In this document: piece after piece, positions 43,877 to 52,161 of the stretch
Layout: every line of letters begins with the position of its first letter
Numbering within the stretch: the first letter of the stretch is position 1
Source: an uncultured Clostridium sp.
GTDB taxonomy: Bacteria > Bacillota > Clostridia > Clostridiales > Clostridiaceae
Reading direction: 5' to 3'
DNA length: 64,000 nucleotides
NCBI RefSeq assembly: GCF_934754915.1
Contig: NZ_CAKVKB010000007.1
Span: 1-64,000, forward strand
The notes under the pieces: generated by a model
What the model was told of the DNA's origin: nothing
What the model saw: only the letters and a program-made list of their open reading frames with translations
Database searches by the model: none
Position numbers and translations under genes: made by a program

Positions 43877-45682
43877 TTACAAATCACTAGATATATCTAT
43901 CCCTGCAAGTTTCATAAGATGAACAGCATTTCTAGTTTCACTTTTTCCCTTTCTTAATTTATAATCAAATTTTATTTTATCATTTTCATAAAATTCTCTG
44001 AAATTATAATTTACAATACTAGGATCTTCCTTTTCTAAATCACATAATTCTAAATCATGGGTAGATACCAATCCAATTCCTCCATAACCGATAAGCTGTT
44101 TAATTAATACAGAAGCTCCAATATGCCTATCTTGTGAATTTGTACCTTTAAATATCTCATCCAATAAAAAAAATACTTGTTCTCCTTTTTTTGCTGCTTC
44201 AATAAGAAGTTTTATCCTTAATATCTCTGCATAAAAAGAAGATATACTTTCTTCAAGATTATCTTTTGTCCTCATACAAGTATATACATTCATTATACTG
44301 CATGAAAATTTCTCAGCACATACTGGTGCACCTGTATAACTCAGTATCATATTTACTCCTACTGTTCTTAAAAAAGTACTTTTTCCAGACATATTTGATC
44401 CTGTAATAAGTGCAACCTTTCTTTCATCCTTAATAGAAAAATTATTTTTAACACATTCTCTATCTAATAGTGGATGACCTATATTAATTCCTTCAATAAA
44501 CGAATTTTCTTTTATACTAGGATAACACCAGCCTTTATGTTCAAAATCAAGATTTGATAAACTACACATCTCGTCTATTTTATATATTGTATTAACCCAT
44601 TGTCTTAAATATTTCCCATTATTTTTTCGCCACTTCTTTATACTTAATTCCAAAAAAACATCTGAAAACAATAGTATGTTTATTATAAAGTAATATGCAT
44701 TATATTTATTATCACTAATCCAGCTAAATATACCAGAAAGCTTTTTCATTGACGACTTGCAATCCACTCCATTTAAAGTCATGTTTTTTTGCAATTCCTT
44801 TAAATAACTGCATTCAAATTTTTCTTCCTGAATAAGTGCTAATATATTACTATATGCTGTTATATCTCCTTTAGCTGATTCAAATATGTCCATATTGTTT
44901 TTTAAATTTTTAGATATAATTTTCACTACCACATAGTTTACTATTAAATCCAACATTATAAATGATTGTGAAAGAATATTATTTACTACAGCATATATAG
45001 AAAATATAGTTACAAACATAAAAACTAATGCAACTACAACACTGAAATAATTTATTTTATCTGATGTTTTTTCATTCCACTCAATAAACTTATTAATATC
45101 GCCTTTTTTACTTTCTTCAATCTTTCCTTCAACTATGATTTTCTGCCTCCAATCAATTTTGGAAGAAAGTTCTCTTATAGCTTCTTGTCTTTCATATATT
45201 TCTTCCTTATTTAATATAATAGATTTCTTTAATATATCTACCAGTTCTTTTCTTCCACCTTGTGTAGCACATGTATTAATAATTTTAAACAATGAAGATT
45301 CTCCAAACACATCAAGATCATTAATAAATGGATGATTATTATCTAAATATTCACTTCCCCCATCATCAATATCATTTAATTTATTATTAATTCTATTTAA
45401 TCCATCCTCATTTACTTTTATAAAAAGTTCAGCTCTTTTCTTCTTATTAAATAATATATCATGATAATATACCAGAAATGCAAAAGCACATATTAATATA
45501 ATAGTAATAACAGCTGCTATATTTACCTTATTATTTATATATAATATATAATCAACTATTATTATTCCAATTATCATCAATAATCGTACTGAACTAATTA
45601 TATTTATTTTTGCTTTCAATAAATCTCTTTTTTTCTTATTTGTTTCTATATTGCAATTATATACTTTTTCTGCTTTTCTCAT
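43877..45682 (-). CDS. MutS-family ATPase with membrane segments
   Basis: The 601-residue protein has a MutS domain V at the C-terminus: Walker A GSNMSGKSTFLRTVG, then the loop YTCMRTKDNLEESISSFYAE, Walker B FFLLDEIFKGTNSQDR and the switch His in STHDLE. It lacks the mismatch-recognition and connector domains. Instead, hydrophobic pairs at about 30-72 and 205-255 suggest four membrane segments before the core/lever region. Such membrane MutS relatives are frequent in Firmicutes and of unknown function. It precedes the exonuclease gene. Confidence 0.85.
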   Translation of the reverse strand: MRKAEKVYNCNIETNKKKRDLLKAKINIISSVRLLMIIGIIIVDYILYINNKVNIAAVITIILICAFAFLVYYHDILFNKKKRAELFIKVNEDGLNRINNKLNDIDDGGSEYLDNNHPFINDLDVFGESSLFKIINTCATQGGRKELVDILKKSIILNKEEIYERQEAIRELSSKIDWRQKIIVEGKIEESKKGDINKFIEWNEKTSDKINYFSVVVALVFMFVTIFSIYAVVNNILSQSFIMLDLIVNYVVVKIISKNLKNNMDIFESAKGDITAYSNILALIQEEKFECSYLKELQKNMTLNGVDCKSSMKKLSGIFSWISDNKYNAYYFIINILLFSDVFLELSIKKWRKNNGKYLRQWVNTIYKIDEMCSLSNLDFEHKGWCYPSIKENSFIEGINIGHPLLDRECVKNNFSIKDERKVALITGSNMSGKSTFLRTVGVNMILSYTGAPVCAEKFSCSIMNVYTCMRTKDNLEESISSFYAEILRIKLLIEAAKKGEQVFFLLDEIFKGTNSQDRHIGASVLIKQLIGYGGIGLVSTHDLELCDLEKEDPSIVNYNFREFYENDKIKFDYKLRKGKSETRNAVHLMKLAGIDISSDL

Positions 45683-45788
45683 ATAATCTCCTTACAGCTC
45701 TATAATTTTCTTATATTTTTATTTTATGTTAATAATTTTCAGTGTCAATAAACAACTTAAATTTATTGAAATAACTTCAAAATGTAAA

Positions 45789-45891
45789 AAAGGAACTATT
45801 CCATTAAAGATTACATCTACAATATCTAATATTATTTCTTGAAATTAAATATTAAATATTGTTCAATTTAATCTTTAATCAATAGTTCCTT
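45789..45891 (-). terminator. Long hairpin/terminator after the BI-1 gene
   Basis: AAGGAACTATT (45790-45800) pairs with AATAGTTCCTT (45881-45891) and TTAAAGATTA with TAATCTTTAA inside. The loop is over 50 nt. It ends the BI-1 gene transcript, but its size also fits a small decayed element. Confidence 0.6.
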
Positions 45892-45898
45892 AAATGTT

Positions 45899-46555
45899 CT
45901 ATCTATCATCACTTTGAATTATAGAAATAAATCGTAACAAATCAAGAAGTAAATTTAAAAAGCTTATAAATATTGAATATGCAAGAGATGCAACCTGTTC
46001 TTCATTTAATACTCCATATTCACAATTTCTTTGAACTGATTTCATTATAATAATGGCATATACACTGTATACTAATATTCCAATAGCAGAAATTATTAAA
46101 GTATATGTTGAAAATCTAAATAAAAATATATTTAAAATTTCCAAAATGAACAAAGCCCATACTCCACCCCATATAAATGGAGATAGCTTAAATATATCTT
46201 CATCCTTTGATCTTAAAGCTATTATATATGCTATACCAAAAATCATTACTACACCTAATACAGTAGTTATAAACAATCCACTTCCAAGTCTATAAAAATA
46301 ATATATATAAGCAGATCCTGATAAAACACCAAGTATTAATGCATATATATAAAGGCTTTTTTTACTTCTTATAAATCCACCTCTTTTAGAAAATATAGAA
46401 AATAGTATTAATATTATAAAAGCTACATTTAATATCATTTTTACAGAGTATGGTATAAAAAATACTCCTAAAAATGATCCAACAGCAAGAAATACTAATG
46501 CTAAAAAAAATGCTTTTAATATTTGAAGATAATTTTGTTTTATAATGCTGTTCAA
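45899..46555 (-). CDS. Bax inhibitor-1/YccA family membrane protein
   Basis: The likely start is TTG at 46555, 8 nt after GGAGG; upstream in-frame GTG (46564) and TTG (46561) overlap that site. The 218-residue protein has seven hydrophobic segments and the C-terminal BI-1 pattern (YSIFISFLNLLLDLLRFI). Family members are pH-gated calcium leak channels or quality-control partners of FtsH. The gene is monocistronic. Confidence 0.87.
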   Translation of the reverse strand: MNSIIKQNYLQILKAFFLALVFLAVGSFLGVFFIPYSVKMILNVAFIILILFSIFSKRGGFIRSKKSLYIYALILGVLSGSAYIYYFYRLGSGLFITTVLGVVMIFGIAYIIALRSKDEDIFKLSPFIWGGVWALFILEILNIFLFRFSTYTLIISAIGILVYSVYAIIIMKSVQRNCEYGVLNEEQVASLAYSIFISFLNLLLDLLRFISIIQSDDR

Positions 46556-46735
46556 ATCCAACACCTCCTAGTTTTAATAATTAACTAAAATAAAAAATAT
46601 ATACATATATTTTCTATTTTAAATATAATTATAATGCTAATTGTATAACATATATATTGAATAAACAATCAGTAAAATAATTTTTAAGCTTAATTTATTT
46701 TTTTCAATATAATAACATCATATCTTACATATATA

Positions 46736-46764
46736 TTTCAATACGATAGAAAAAATGGTATAAT
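46736..46764 (+). promoter_or_regulatory. Extended -10 promoter of the PAS-domain gene
   Basis: TGGTATAAT (46756-46764) is an extended -10; TTTCAA at 46736-46741 is a weak -35 at 17 nt. Confidence 0.5.
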
Positions 46765-46792
46765 TTAGTCATAATTTTTTACCATCAAGGAG

Positions 46793-47764
46793 ATGATTAT
46801 TATTAAGAAAAATTCTTTGAAAATATATAAGTATATTTATATCTTTACATTTATTTTTATTATTATAGCAAGTTTTTTTGACTTAAAACATTTGGAAGCA
46901 CCTTATAGGCATAATTTTAAAGTCATGATATTAGTTTTTCAATTTTTTCTATTTATCATATTTATTCTCTTATTACATGAAAGCAATAAATTATTTAATC
47001 GTAAAGCTCGGGAATTTGATTCTTTAACTCAAATAATACCCGGAGGAATTGCAAAAGTTTACGGAAATGATAAATTTACAATTCACTATGCTGATGATAC
47101 CTTTTATAAGATCATTGGATATACCAAAGAAGATTTTTTTAACTATCATCACAATAATTCAAAATTTCTTATTCATCCTGATGATTTAAATTCAGTTATA
47201 AGAACATTTAAATTTCAAATGGATAATGGACAGCCATTCAAAGCAATATTCCGAGTAATTAGAAAAGATAGTCAAATAATCTGGATTCAAGCTAAGGGTA
47301 ATACTTTATTAATAAATAAAGACTTAACACTATATAATTTTATTTTCACTGATATTACATCTTCTAAAAATGCTTTATCTCAACTTGATCTTGAAAATAA
47401 GCGTTATGAAATAATATGCAGGCTTTCTGATAAAGTATATTTTGAATATGATATTTTAAATGATACTCTTATAAATAATACAGTATGTCAAAAACTTTTT
47501 GGAAATGATAATGTAATAACAAATTTTAAAGAAAATCCTATAACCAATGATGTAATTCATAAAGATGATATTCCTGTTTTTATGAATTTATATAAAGATT
47601 TCAATAATGGAATTAAAAACATTTCATACAACATACGAATCAAAAATTCCAATAATACTTACAATGTATGGCATATCAAAGCCGAACCAATATTTGACAA
47701 TAACAACGTTCCAATAAAAATAATAGGTACAGCTACTGATATCTCTCAAAAACAGCCCAACTAA
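46793..47764 (+). CDS. Membrane protein with two PAS domains and no output domain
   Basis: The 323-residue protein has two membrane segments (about 12-30 and 44-64) and then two PAS domains (about 75-200, 205-320), the first with a clear PAC motif (WIQAKGNTLLINKDL...FTDIT). It stops right after the second PAC, where a GGDEF or kinase domain would be expected, and a terminator follows at once. The AAGGAG ribosome binding site touches the ATG with no spacing; in-frame ATT codons at 46799 and 46802 would be better spaced. It could be a sensor that acts with a partner, or a truncated signalling protein. Confidence 0.75.
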   Translation: MIIIKKNSLKIYKYIYIFTFIFIIIASFFDLKHLEAPYRHNFKVMILVFQFFLFIIFILLLHESNKLFNRKAREFDSLTQIIPGGIAKVYGNDKFTIHYADDTFYKIIGYTKEDFFNYHHNNSKFLIHPDDLNSVIRTFKFQMDNGQPFKAIFRVIRKDSQIIWIQAKGNTLLINKDLTLYNFIFTDITSSKNALSQLDLENKRYEIICRLSDKVYFEYDILNDTLINNTVCQKLFGNDNVITNFKENPITNDVIHKDDIPVFMNLYKDFNNGIKNISYNIRIKNSNNTYNVWHIKAEPIFDNNNVPIKIIGTATDISQKQPN

Positions 47765-47800
47765 AAAATGCCCTTAAGATTTTTCTTAAGGGCATTTTTT
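47763..47800. terminator. Bidirectional terminator between the PAS gene and znuA-like gene
   Basis: AAAAAATGCCCTTAAG and CTTAAGGGCATTTTTT form a perfect 16-bp stem with a 6-nt loop. Confidence 0.9.
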
Positions 47801-47815
47801 ACACTTCATTAAATT

Positions 47816-48715
47816 TTATTCTTCAGATAAACATTTATATATTTCTTCCAAGTCGTATCTCATAGCCTCAATGTAGCTCTTATTGTCTTCATTTGATTCT
47901 AATGTTAAAATTGGTACAACTTCTGCTCCTACTTCATTAGCTAAAGTTTCTGAAACTTTTGGACTTGCTAGCGATTCAGAAAATATAGTTTTTATATCAT
48001 TTTCTTTACAGAACTTAACTAACTCTTCAAGTTGTTTAGGTGTTGGTTCTCCCTCTGAAAGCAAATTGCTTACTGATTTCTGCTGTAATCCAAAATCTCT
48101 ACATAAGTATCCAAAAGCTGCATGCCCTGTTATAAAGTCCTTATTTTCTATTCCATCAAATTTTTCTTTATATTCATTATATAGCTTTTGCAGTTCACCA
48201 GAAAATTCATTATAATTTGATTCATAATAATCTTTATTTTGCTCATCAATTTTTATAAGTGTATCTTTAATATTTTCTGCCTGTTTCTGTGCTTCTATTA
48301 AACTAAGCCAACTGTGAGGATCTATTACTTCCCCCTCTTTTCGCACATCTATTCCATCACTTGAATCAACAATAAGAATATCCTTATCTTCAATTACTGT
48401 ATTCACTTGTTCTACCCAAGTTTCAAGACCTAGACCATTATATATAAAAGCATCACTTTTAGTTAAAGCTTCAAAATCTTTTGTTTTTGGTTCATAATCA
48501 TGTGGTTCCATATTATCAGGTACCATACATGAAATCTCCGCTTTATCTCCTGCAATTTTGTCTGCAAATTCTTTTAATGGATATATAGATACCATTACTT
48601 TAACTTTTTCGTTATTATTTTCATTTGTATTCTCAGAACTTGAATTTGTTCCACATCCAATAAGTGTTATGCTTGTAAGTACAGCCAAAATGCCTGCAAT
48701 AATCTTTTTTTTCAT
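47816..48715 (-). CDS. znuA: Metal (zinc/manganese) ABC transporter substrate-binding lipoprotein, ZnuA type
   Basis: The ATG at 48715 follows GGGAGGTAAAA and starts a lipoprotein signal with the lipobox LIGC. The 299-residue protein is a cluster A-I binding protein with all metal ligands: His in MEPHDYEPKT, His in IDPHSWLSL, His in ITGHAAFGYL and the acidic FSESLASP segment. There is no His-rich loop. No permease or ATPase gene is adjacent, so the transporter must be encoded elsewhere. A palindrome upstream may be its operator. Confidence 0.9.
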   Translation of the reverse strand: MKKKIIAGILAVLTSITLIGCGTNSSSENTNENNNEKVKVMVSIYPLKEFADKIAGDKAEISCMVPDNMEPHDYEPKTKDFEALTKSDAFIYNGLGLETWVEQVNTVIEDKDILIVDSSDGIDVRKEGEVIDPHSWLSLIEAQKQAENIKDTLIKIDEQNKDYYESNYNEFSGELQKLYNEYKEKFDGIENKDFITGHAAFGYLCRDFGLQQKSVSNLLSEGEPTPKQLEELVKFCKENDIKTIFSESLASPKVSETLANEVGAEVVPILTLESNEDNKSYIEAMRYDLEEIYKCLSEE

Positions 48716-48729
48716 TTTTACCTCCCACT

Positions 48730-48750
48730 TGCAAATACTTTGCATTTGCA
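48730..48750. promoter_or_regulatory. Candidate metal-regulator operator upstream of znuA
   Basis: TGCAAAT-N7-ATTTGCA is a perfect 7-7-7 palindrome just before the ribosome binding site. Fur-family boxes share this sort of AT-rich dyad form, but the sequence is not a consensus Zur or AdcR site that I know. Confidence 0.4.
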
Positions 48751-48806
48751 TCATGGTTAATATATTACACTGGAAAAAATAGAATGTCAACAATATTATT
48801 TTTAAC

Positions 48807-50813
48807 TTATAGTCTTATATAGTTATATTTTTTATCCATAAAATCTAAAATACTCTTTTCGATATTTTGACATGTAAATAATAATACTTGATTAAATCCA
48901 GAATCTATTAAAATTTTTAATGCCCTTTTTCTTCTGTCATCGTCATATTCAATAAATGGACAATTTAACAAAATAGGTACTTTTTTATCTTTAAAGATTA
49001 CCTCTGCTAAAGATATTGACGCTGAAAAAATCAATTGTTCTTTACCAGCATTGCTGAGATTTTCAACGTTATACAATATTTTATTTTTTGATAATTTTAT
49101 ATAATAATTTTGCTCAATAACTAATTCAGTGAAATTTCCTGATGTAATTTTATTATATTTATCTAAAGTTTTACTATTGAGGTCTTCTCCTAATAATTCA
49201 TTGATCTGACTAAATGATTCACTCATAATCAAATCATTTTTTGCTTCTTTTATACGGGAGAGAAATTCTTCTCCAATAATATTTTTATGTATATGTAAAA
49301 TATTTTTATATTTTTCTATTTCTATATTTAATCTATTAATTTTTTCTTCAAGTTCCTTATTTTTAAGTTTTAGTATTTTAATATTTTTATTATTTAATTC
49401 AAGTTCTCTTTTTACATCTTCATATTTCTTTATTTCTTTTAATCCATCTTCAAGATTGTCACTATATATTATTTTTAACACATTATCTATAAAACTACTG
49501 TTTTCATCAAAAATATTTTTTAATGAATTAATTTTTTCTACATTAAATTCTTTTTCTTTCTTTTTTAAAATTTTTTCACTATTTTCTTTATAACTTATGT
49601 ATTTATCATACTCTGTAATCTTCTCTACAAATTCTTCATAATTACAACTATCAGTTTCTTTCATATAGATATTTATTTCTTCCTCATTTTCATCAACTTT
49701 ATTTTTAGCATCTTGAATAAGTTCCCTATCTCTTTGAGCTATTTTATTATTTCTGATGATAATTGAATATTTTAATGATTTCTTTATAAGAATTAAAATT
49801 ACTGGTATACACGTAATAGATATAACTAAATATTTCTTCATAATGCAGTACATAAATAAAAACATTACAATCGTTATTTTAATATTTGTAAATATTAACT
49901 TTTTCTTCGCATCTTTTTTATTTCTGTCTAGTTTATGTTTACTCTGATTTTCTATTCTATATTTTAATTCTTTAAGAGAATATTTATATGAGTGAAGAAG
50001 CTTTTCTATATCTTGTCTATATTTTCCTATAAATTCAATAGAATTAACATTTGCAGCTTTCCTTACTAATTCTTTTTTAGTTTCATAAATAAAATTTTGA
50101 TTATTTTCGTATTCTTTAAGCAATTTTTCAATATTTCTTTGTTCATCTTTTAACGAAAAAAGTTTTTCATATAACCCATTTCCCATAGAATCTAAATCTC
50201 TATATAAATTAAATATTTTAATTAGTTCTTTGTTCTTATTTTCTAAATAATTAATTCTTTCTAAATTTATATTTTTTTGTTCTAAGTCTTTCATATATTT
50301 TTTATAATTATTTTCAATATTTTTCAATACTTCAATAGATATGTCACCAGTATTTTTAGTAAAATCTGATTTTTTTTGATTCTTAAAAAATCCTTCTCGC
50401 CTTTCTATAAACAAAGACCTTACAAAACATGAATAATTTATATTTAAAATGCTCTTTCCAGGTTCATTATTATATTTTAATTTTATTTCTTGCCCTGTAT
50501 CTTCATCAATAATGTTACACGTATCTTTTTCTTTAGTTACACCAAATACTCTCTTTATAATAAAATTTCTTCCTTTATGATAAAAAGTTAATTCTCCCGA
50601 AATATCTTTTCCATTTAATGGCATATAATCATTTCGATTATATTTGTTCTCTTCATTTTGCTCAATACCATATAACCATATCTTTATAAAATTTTCTATT
50701 GAACTCTTTCCTGATTCATTTTCTCCATATATTAAATTAAATCCTTCTTCAAAATCAATAGTTTTATTATTGATTCCTGCGAAATTAATTATATGTATCT
50801 TTTTGATTCTCAT
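48807..50813 (-). CDS. YhaN/SbcC-like AAA ATPase with coiled coils and central membrane segments
   Basis: The 668-residue protein starts with an SMC-type AAA domain: MRIKKIHIINFAGINNK and Walker A GENESGKSS. Coiled coils fill about 160-290 and 370-560, with two hydrophobic segments at about 300-340, as in YhaN. Near the C-terminus the signature NLSNAGKEQLIFSASISLAE is present, but the Walker B region reads PILLNCPFIEYDDDRR, where relatives have DDPF. No SbcD/YhaO-type phosphoesterase is adjacent. It probably acts on DNA or at the membrane; the role is unknown. Confidence 0.8.
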   Translation of the reverse strand: MRIKKIHIINFAGINNKTIDFEEGFNLIYGENESGKSSIENFIKIWLYGIEQNEENKYNRNDYMPLNGKDISGELTFYHKGRNFIIKRVFGVTKEKDTCNIIDEDTGQEIKLKYNNEPGKSILNINYSCFVRSLFIERREGFFKNQKKSDFTKNTGDISIEVLKNIENNYKKYMKDLEQKNINLERINYLENKNKELIKIFNLYRDLDSMGNGLYEKLFSLKDEQRNIEKLLKEYENNQNFIYETKKELVRKAANVNSIEFIGKYRQDIEKLLHSYKYSLKELKYRIENQSKHKLDRNKKDAKKKLIFTNIKITIVMFLFMYCIMKKYLVISITCIPVILILIKKSLKYSIIIRNNKIAQRDRELIQDAKNKVDENEEEINIYMKETDSCNYEEFVEKITEYDKYISYKENSEKILKKKEKEFNVEKINSLKNIFDENSSFIDNVLKIIYSDNLEDGLKEIKKYEDVKRELELNNKNIKILKLKNKELEEKINRLNIEIEKYKNILHIHKNIIGEEFLSRIKEAKNDLIMSESFSQINELLGEDLNSKTLDKYNKITSGNFTELVIEQNYYIKLSKNKILYNVENLSNAGKEQLIFSASISLAEVIFKDKKVPILLNCPFIEYDDDRRKRALKILIDSGFNQVLLFTCQNIEKSILDFMDKKYNYIRL

Positions 50814-50850
50814 TAATTCCTACCTCTTTATCTGCTGTTTTATTTTAATG

Positions 50851-50955
50851 TATTTAATTTAACAACAATGTATAATTGATAATTTACAATAAATGAAGAA
50901 ATCTTTGAAGATTTGTTCATTTATTATGTAATCTAATTATCAAAAAATATATAAT
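50851..50955 (+). mobile_element. MITE-like repeat, copy 8 (near full length)
   Basis: ACAACAATGTATAATTGATA, then the hairpin AAATCTTTGAAGATTT, and AATTATCAAAAAATATATA at the end. It aligns base for base with the 12454 and 6290 copies, with decayed outer ends. Confidence 0.6.
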
Positions 50956-51095
50956 TCTATTTTGAATTCAAGCACATTCGAACTTATGTTCTAATTTTAG
51001 CATGTAATTCCATTTCAATGCAATTTATTCACTATATATGATATAATTTAAATTATATAAAATTTAATATTAAGAATATATTTAAGGAGAAGTTA

Positions 51096-51599
51096 ATGAC
51101 AGAAGAACAATATATAAAAGTTACATCCTATTTCAGAAAAAATAAATTTAGAGAAAATATTTTAAAATTCTTATCAAAATTCACACCACTGCTTATTGTT
51201 CTTATTTATTCCACTACACTACTATTGCTATTTATAAGCAATAATTATAATTTTAGACCTTTTTTGTTAGTTCCCGCTTCTAATTTTATATTTGTATCAC
51301 TGCTTCGTAAAATCTTAAATAAACCCAGACCTTATGATTTATACAATTATACTCCTATTGTTAAATATACAAAAGGAAAAGGAATGTCATTTCCAAGCAG
51401 ACATACTTCCAGTGCCTTTGTTATAACCATTTCCTATTTTTATATAAATCATTTGTATTTAGGTATATTTATGTTATTTATTTCTTTAATTATAGCTTTA
51501 TCACGAATTCTTTCTGGAGTCCATTTTCCAAAAGATGTTTTATGTGCATCTGTAATAAGTATTCTATGGGCAATTGTTGGATTTCATATATGTATATAA
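51096..51599 (+). CDS. PAP2-family membrane phosphatase
   Basis: The 167-residue protein has the three PAP2 motifs: KILNKPRP, the PSRHTSSA box and SRILSGVHFPKDV, with catalytic His in both latter motifs. About five membrane segments surround them. It may dephosphorylate undecaprenyl pyrophosphate or another lipid phosphate outside the membrane. It starts at ATG behind AAGGAG. The substrate cannot be read from the sequence. Confidence 0.88.
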   Translation: MTEEQYIKVTSYFRKNKFRENILKFLSKFTPLLIVLIYSTTLLLLFISNNYNFRPFLLVPASNFIFVSLLRKILNKPRPYDLYNYTPIVKYTKGKGMSFPSRHTSSAFVITISYFYINHLYLGIFMLFISLIIALSRILSGVHFPKDVLCASVISILWAIVGFHICI

Positions 51600-51724
51600 A
51601 AAAACTTGTCCACAATAGTATTAAGCACTGAATTTTTATCTTGCAACAAATATATTAATCATAATTATCAAAAATAAATTTAAATCATATAAGGCTATAA
51701 TCATGAAGAAATATTTATATTTAA

Positions 51725-51774
51725 AAAGAGATTGCTGCACTAAATACACTAAATGCATTTACAGCAATCTCTTT
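51725..51774 (-). terminator. Terminator of the SASP gene
   Basis: AAAGAGATTGCTG (51725-51737) pairs exactly with CAGCAATCTCTTT (51762-51774). Confidence 0.8.
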
Positions 51775-51846
51775 CCAGTCTTAGAATAGATATATTAAAT
51801 TTGCATAAATATCAATATATCCAAATTTAAATATAAATTAATACAT

Positions 51847-52029
51847 TTAAATTCTATGTTCATATTCCTCGACCATTCTTTTTACCATTTCTCCGCCTAC
51901 TGAACCACATTGTCTAGAACTAAGATCTCCATTGTATTCTTTAAATGGTACTCCTAACTCTTGAGCAACTTCGTTTTTAAACCTTGCTAAACCTTGTTTT
52001 GCTTCTGGAACTAATGCACTCTTTGACAT
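51847..52029 (-). CDS. Alpha/beta-type small acid-soluble spore protein
   Basis: The 60-residue protein binds and protects spore DNA and is degraded at germination by the protease GPR. It shows KNEVAQELG, containing the GPR site region, and YNGDLSSRQCGSVGGEMVKRM. A Cys stands where most family members have Asn or Thr (RQxGSVGGE). It starts at ATG behind GAGGAGG. Expression is expected in the forespore under sigma G, but I did not find a clear promoter. Confidence 0.95.
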   Translation of the reverse strand: MSKSALVPEAKQGLARFKNEVAQELGVPFKEYNGDLSSRQCGSVGGEMVKRMVEEYEHRI

Positions 52030-52161
52030 AAGGATCCCCTCCTCGGTTAATTTGGTATAGTAATCAGTAGAAAAATTTATTTAAATCTTCCTGCCGACAA
52101 TAGTATTTTACCCACTCTATTTTTTATTATTCTACCTTTAGCAAATATTTAAATGGAAATA

